Assembly (NCBI GenBank): GCA_029641185.1
Contig: JAPWGK010000003.1
Span: forward strand, 2,046,001 to 2,110,000
DNA: 64,000 nt
Direction of reading: 5' to 3'
Source: Pseudofabraea citricarpa
Lineage: Eukaryota; Ascomycota; Leotiomycetes; Helotiales; Dermateaceae
Every line of letters starts with the position of its first letter. Positions within the stretch are counted from its first letter, which is position 1. The translations under genes were made by a program, and so were the position numbers. The notes below the pieces were generated by a model. The model saw nothing but the letters and a program-made list of their open reading frames with translations. It searched no databases and was not told the origin of the DNA. Positions 58,780 to 64,000 of the stretch are shown piece by piece.

Positions 58780-60237
58780 TCATCTTTGGTTTGTATTATA
58801 CTGATGAACGAAAATCTCATCGCGAGATCCACCGGAATTGGCTCTCTGTATCTCTGACGTATATGCATTGTGTTCACTCCTTATCGAAAAAGTCCTCGGG
58901 CCAGGAGTGGTTTCGCCTATGAAACTCGAAAGACTGGAGTCAGATCCGTTGTTTCCAGCCTCTAAGATGACCTGCAACTTTTTTCCAGAGCGGGTTTTCT
59001 CTTCTTTTGCCGTATCTAATCGCTTGAAGGGCCCTTGAACAGCTCCAAGTTCAAGGTCGGTGAAGGCTGAGCTTCGCGATGATACTGATTTGTCTTTGGT
59101 ACTGAATACATAGCGGGATTTTCTCGAGGATGACAATGCAGAATCGAGTAGTCTGGGAAGAAAGCGTTGGAAAAAAGGTTTCGTCGCAGGGATCGAAGCA
59201 CAGATCTGTGAAATGTCAGTGGGGAAGGTCTCGAAAAGTAAAATGACAACATACCACACCAACGTAGAGTTCAATAGAGCTACTCAGCCAATTACCGTAC
59301 GAGTCCCATGTTCTATCGTACGAGGAAAGCATTTTGTATGTGAAAAAAGTTCGAACTCCACCTGCGATACAAACCACAAATCCGCCAGCAAATAGTAGAA
59401 TGACAACTACCTGCTGCCTCCGAGGCAGTTGTAAACTCCAAACTGTTGGAATTGGAAAGCTTACAACAATAATATCATTCACTGTGTTGAGTATACTTGC
59501 TACTAGAACATGAATTGGCTCGTTGATGCATTTCTGGGGCTCGATCGAGAATGTCCAGTACTCAGATAAGGGTCTAAACAGTTAGGCTTCAATTATGATT
59601 GAACTGTCGATTATCTTACCTGCATTGAAGAACAACAATTAATATGAAGGTGATCGCCCCAAGGCTTACAAACGCCATTATGAACCTGGTCCAGTTTTTC
59701 AATGTGGCTGAGGTGTTAGACATGATGCGGTAAACCAGAGAAAGCATTGATAACTTGGTAAGGGTCTGAGCAAGTGTAAAAATGATCTGCGATGCAAGTA
59801 TGAGTTTGAGGCCAGAAACGATGTTCTCCGGTAGGACATCCCAAACATCTGAGATTCTATTAACATATGAAGAACGTCACGTAAATTGAGGGCAGCTTAC
59901 GACGATTCAGATCATAGCGAAGTTCTGCGAGAAGGGCGATAACCGTAAATCCAGTAGTAGGAATCTACCAAGTTTAGCCTGAGTATATGGTTTAGATACT
60001 ATTAATTCTCACCAAAGCCGCAATGATCAGATAATCGTCAGCCCCGAAGCTCTTGGAAATGGTGCACCGAGTAAAGACCCGTAATGCTATTACGATGAGC
60101 ACCACCGGGTAAAATGCCAAGTTCATTATAATGATCGCATGATCGTGAACCGGCGGATCAATATAATTTGGTTTTGGCCAACTTGCTAGCACAGAGGCTG
60201 GTGGTAGTTGCATTTTGGGGTTGCGAGTGATCAACAT
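58780..60237 (-). CDS. Pth11-like seven-helix membrane protein (five exons)
   Basis: Exons 60237-60013, 59964-59901, 59848-59620, 59573-59255 and 59205-58780 join to 420 residues; the ATG at 60213 is an alternative start. The sequence matches the fungal rhodopsin-like domain of Pth11-type receptors: ALRVFTRCTISKSFGADDYL, then RYDLNRHVWDV made by the second splice, LTKLSMLSLVYRI, SIEPQKCINEP and VWSLQLPRRQQVVVILLF. Seven hydrophobic segments are followed by a Ser-rich cytoplasmic tail of about 130 residues with many charged residues. There is no CFEM domain in front. Members of this large family sense surface or chemical cues or have unknown roles; ligand unknown. Confidence 0.9.
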
Positions 60238-63200
60238 CCAGTAAAGCTCCACTGTGAGGGGAGCTTCGTGGGATGTTAAAGAAGTTTCGATCCTATGCTG
60301 TACTGTAAGAAAGGCAAGGCTTTGAAAGCTACGGCCACAGGTTTGGTGGAAACTAAGATTTCGCAATGGTTGTTTAAGTTCTGGTTTCGGTCTCAGACTC
60401 TTGACGTGAACATGACTGGATAGATAAGGAAAGCTTAATAGTTTGACGAGCCAGCAAAGTACCTTGGTAGCTAGTAACTGTAAAAGCTGCGACTGAAGAT
60501 GTTTGAAAAGATAAATACAGTACCAGCATGCTATCTGAAGCCAAACGTCGTGGGTACGTTTTCACCCATATTTAAATCGGGAGTTCCCGACTTGGGGCTC
60601 AAGAAACCTCTTGCTAGGATGTCCAACAATCCGTCCCGGGCGCTTGAGATCAGAAGGCCTCTGCAAAGAAGAGACGAAAGTGATAACTTGCAGAGTATGG
60701 TGTTATGAGCGCAGCCTTAGTGGGCACTTCAACTCCCATCGGTAACCAGTACATCGAGGGACTCGATGCACAGACGTCCGAGCGCCTTGATCCGGGAATT
60801 TGACACTTGACAGATGCATTATTTTCCTCGCATAAGATTGCTCCCAGGATGTGGATCAAGGGATGATTCTTGCTGCATCATCCAGGCTATCTCAGTATTT
60901 GGCGTGGAAGAAATCAGTGAAATGACATGGTTGGACCACGATAAATGCGGGGTTGGTACCTGATGCGATCCGGGGAAAGGGGATATGGATCTAGATGGCT
61001 GAATTGCGCCTAAGATATGCCCAGCACTACTGTAGCTCATCTGGCCGCTGGCTCGGCCACACGGGAAGTCCAGAGCTTTGCTAGCAGCATATTGCGATAG
61101 CTGTCCACTCGGAATTGTGTTCCTCGTTTTAGTACCTGTGGTCGGACAATATTATTGCGCCTTGTCGCAGACTTCACGGTTCACTCCGCGTCTTTCGAGG
61201 CCAATAGTGACACCATCACTTTCTCGACCACCAGGCCCGAATCTCTAACTGTTCGGACGAGCTAGAGCATGAGCCCTCTCGTATGGCTATGCTCCAATAG
61301 GCGATACCTCCGTTGACGGCTATCTGGCTGATGTTCCAAAGACCAAGCTTGTTGGCCAAGGATGGGCAGGCTGGCAGACTTGCAACGCAGAATGTAAAGA
61401 TAAAGGAAGTTGGCGTCCGAGACAGGACAGGCGCTCAGCTGAGGCGACCTGGGTCGTTGGGACTGTGCAGCGATGGCGGCTGTGGACGCTGGGAAGCACA
61501 ACTTTGTGATATAAAAACTGGGTAACGACATCTCGTCTTGGGAGATCTTGTTTCTTGTCAATTTAACTTCGGCTCGGACACAGTCGCGAGAAGCAAAAAG
61601 CAAAAAGCAAAAGAGGCCATGCGAAGGACTCTGCTCGCTGGGACTTCTAGCAGGCATGGGCTGGCTGCTGTGTGATGAAGTAGTGTTGTTTGTTGGGTTT
61701 GTCGTTGCCAGTGGAGTGTGGAGTGTGGAGTATGGGTGAGCGAGGAGTGCGAGGCGAGCGAGTCCCGTGGAAAATCTGCCTTCCGAACTCCCTTGTTACT
61801 GTAGCCCCTTTCATGGTGAAATCTATCCCCTACAACATCCGTCTTCACAAAGTGCATACTTTACCAAAATACAGTACCACGCACTTTGCTACTGTATGCA
61901 CTCAGCCATTTTGTCCCGTGGTCACAGCGCACCGGCTCCGGTGCTTTGGCACGCATCTGCGACTCCACGATCTGCACCACTTTCTCCATCTCCATCCACG
62001 CATACATCGAGCATATCTATTGGTACACGCACGAGGAGGGGGCAATCGATGAGACGGTACTCTGCCATTTGACTGGCTTTGCAAGTACCAGTGACCTCTC
62101 ATCATCCAGACCCTAACCTCCTTCCTACGCTCGGGTTGATTTCCCAAGCCGAAGAGACACAGTCACCAGGTGGCCTTGCTATACACAGCTTTGTCACGAA
62201 CGCATGTTGAAGTTGATTGATGGCCTCGATCGATGACGCTCAGCCCTAAACCATGTTGGAGATAACACTACCAGTGGATCATGTCCAAGCGCGCATGAAG
62301 TTTGCATGCCGTCGATCATGTCGACACAACATGATGGCACGGCCTGGAGATCGCAGCAACAACAATACATCCACCAAAAGCAAAGAGTCTTTTGTAAGTC
62401 ATGATCTCTTCATATGGGAGAGATCTTCACGTTTGCAATGAAAAGATATCGGCACTCGGCAAGGCCACTGGCTCATCTTATTCCAGCTAGTAACTAACCT
62501 ACCTATGCTTGCAGCACGATTCTGATATTAACTGCTGTCAATTTCTGACATCTTGCAGTATATTTCATAGGCACAAACTAGAATTCGCAAGCAATACGGC
62601 TCTAGAGAAAGTCCGCACGTTTGTCTTACCCGCGACGGCGCTGCTCCGGCGTTACTTGATCACCCGTCTACCTATCCTGCAGTCATGGGACTGGTAATAC
62701 AAAGTTTGATCATGATTTCTCCGGGATTCTATCACTATGTTTCGATATCTCCCTCGATGAAATCTCCATACACTCGGGAATACCCACGCTACCAGCCTCC
62801 ATCAATCGCAAAGCTCATGATAAGCCTGTCCAAGCACATTGCATGAAAAGCCTCACAGACTCGTCTTCCGTCTAACCCATTACGCCCGAGAACGGTTCAA
62901 AAACGGAAGAGGCAAACGAGTGTTGCCACTATGCTCAAAGACACTTTGACATCTTTCATATGCATACTATCGAGAAATGGCCTGAGTGACAAAGCATTAC
63001 CAGATCATGTCGACCTTTGTGGAGTGATTTAGAATCACTTTTCTTTGGGTTCGTGCTCGATTTCATCTATCGGCAGTGGCACATGAGTTGAAAAAAAAAA
63101 TGTACGTTGATTTTATGAGACAAAAAGAGACAAGGTCGAGCCCAAAGAGTGTATGTATTTGGAAACAAAACGGTAACGCAGGACTCTACAATCAGGCCAC

Positions 63201-64000
63201 TCCAATACACATCACAAGCTAACACTTAGATCAGTAACACTTCTTCGCTTCACGATCTCCCGAGATGCTCTGTGATACCTCGTGGCAGATGATCACTCTA
63301 GCCTTGGGTACAGTGTTTATGTTTGATTCGGTAGAGATTTATGCGAGCATTCTGTTCATGCAATAATCTTTCTGCACCGACAATTGCATTTTACTGGCTC
63401 GGAATCTTCTTTTTATTCCGGGCCAAAGATGATGAAGATGGAATGGGGAATGACGACCTGGAAATCATCAACGGTGAAGTGTGAGCAGCAAGCGACGCAA
63501 AACATGAGTGGTGAGCAACTACTTCTAGTAGGATCATCACAATAGAAGAGTCCTTTTCAGTTTTCGTGACAGCGGCAAACAATTCATTTTAGTTGTTTAG
63601 GTTTCATGTCATTCCTCATCTAACATGCGATCCGCCAGTTTTATAGAAAGTTCCCGAGAAGATTCTCACTACTAGTTATAGGAATGGAGTCTCTTCATAC
63701 GAGGTGCTATACACCATAAGACACGTTGGCCTTCAAAATGGTAAGTATTTATTTCAGTAACTTAAAGAATCAGACAAATACTCGACCGTGGATACTCATT
63801 GATCCTCCATTGATTTGAAATAGTATATTCGGTATCTCAGTATCTGAATGTCGTTATTATCACTTGGTAATTTTGAAGAACTTGGGGACCCAGCAAACTT
63901 CGACAATCATCTACCGATATCCAAAATATACCGAGTTTAAAAAACCAACAATGTCTCAGTCTCCAAGGTCCAACTACTCTCAACAATCTTAACCTCCAGA
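60238..64000. other. Right-hand 3.8 kb without a supportable gene
   Basis: Only short open frames occur, none with family features, and they overlap each other on both strands (for example 61558-61857 and 61767-62072). The base composition is varied, with a GCAAAAA triple repeat near 61593-61612. The lack of genes and the GC-rich patches would fit a long upstream control region of a gene beyond the right edge. The ATG at 63951 opens only 14 codons before a stop. Confidence 0.4.

Noticed and set aside
61558..62147. Overlapping frames on both strands near the right end
   Set aside because: They are short, overlap each other and carry no family signal, so they are more likely chance frames in GC-rich upstream DNA.
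1..64000. CRISPR arrays, bacterial operons or prophage features
   Set aside because: No regularly spaced repeats were seen. The intron-rich genes with fungal families show nuclear fungal DNA.

Overview
The window is nuclear DNA of a filamentous ascomycete (Pezizomycotina; the gene set would suit the Leotiomycetes, but that placement is inference). Nearly every gene is cut by short introns of 45-70 nt with GT...AG ends and CTAAC/CTAAT-type branch sites 10-35 nt before the acceptor. The gene families are fungal: PDR-type ABC transporter, Pth11-like receptor, Rad14, striatin, Rax1, LysM, tyrosinase and laccase. I rebuilt 19 protein-coding genes by hand-splicing, plus one 5'-truncated gene end, one clear pseudogene and some doubtful remnants. 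Every junction given for the confident models keeps the reading frame.

Region 1 (1-8.7 kb), carbohydrate use. It holds the tail of an unidentified gene, a LAC12-like MFS sugar transporter, a divergently transcribed GH95 alpha-L-fucosidase, a GH1 beta-glucosidase and an IAH1-type GDSL esterase. Neither glycosidase shows a signal peptide, so the layout suggests oligosaccharide import followed by cleavage inside the cell.

Region 2 (8.7-23.7 kb), accessory. It holds a conserved single-exon protein of unknown function, a LysM gene broken by several nonsense codons, a MetE/UROD-like protein, a linalool dehydratase/isomerase-like protein (five exons) and a full-length PDR ABC transporter (eight exons, 1552 aa). 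The last three sit side by side and may form a small metabolite-handling group.

Region 3 (23.7-28.6 kb) is almost gene-free and holds at most a decayed coding remnant.

Region 4 (28.6-41.3 kb), housekeeping. It holds PHO88/SND3, the repair factor RAD14/XPA, striatin (STRIPAK scaffold), a PIG-P-type GPI-anchor subunit and a Rax1-like RGS membrane protein, with a gene-poor 31-34 kb stretch.

Region 5 (41.3-64 kb), accessory and secretory. It holds a laccase-like multicopper oxidase of at least 15 exons facing away from a tyrosinase, a GT31-type glycosyltransferase with a PAN/Apple-like tail and a GC-AG intron, a serine carboxypeptidase, an ACC-synthase-like PLP aminotransferase, a protein of unknown function and a Pth11-like seven-helix receptor. 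About 3.8 kb at the right end has no supportable gene.

The most unusual things seen are the 9-nt and 12-nt microexons that encode copper-ligand histidines in the two neighbouring copper oxidases, the LinD-like/MetE-like/ABC neighbourhood, and the RIP-like decay of the LysM gene.
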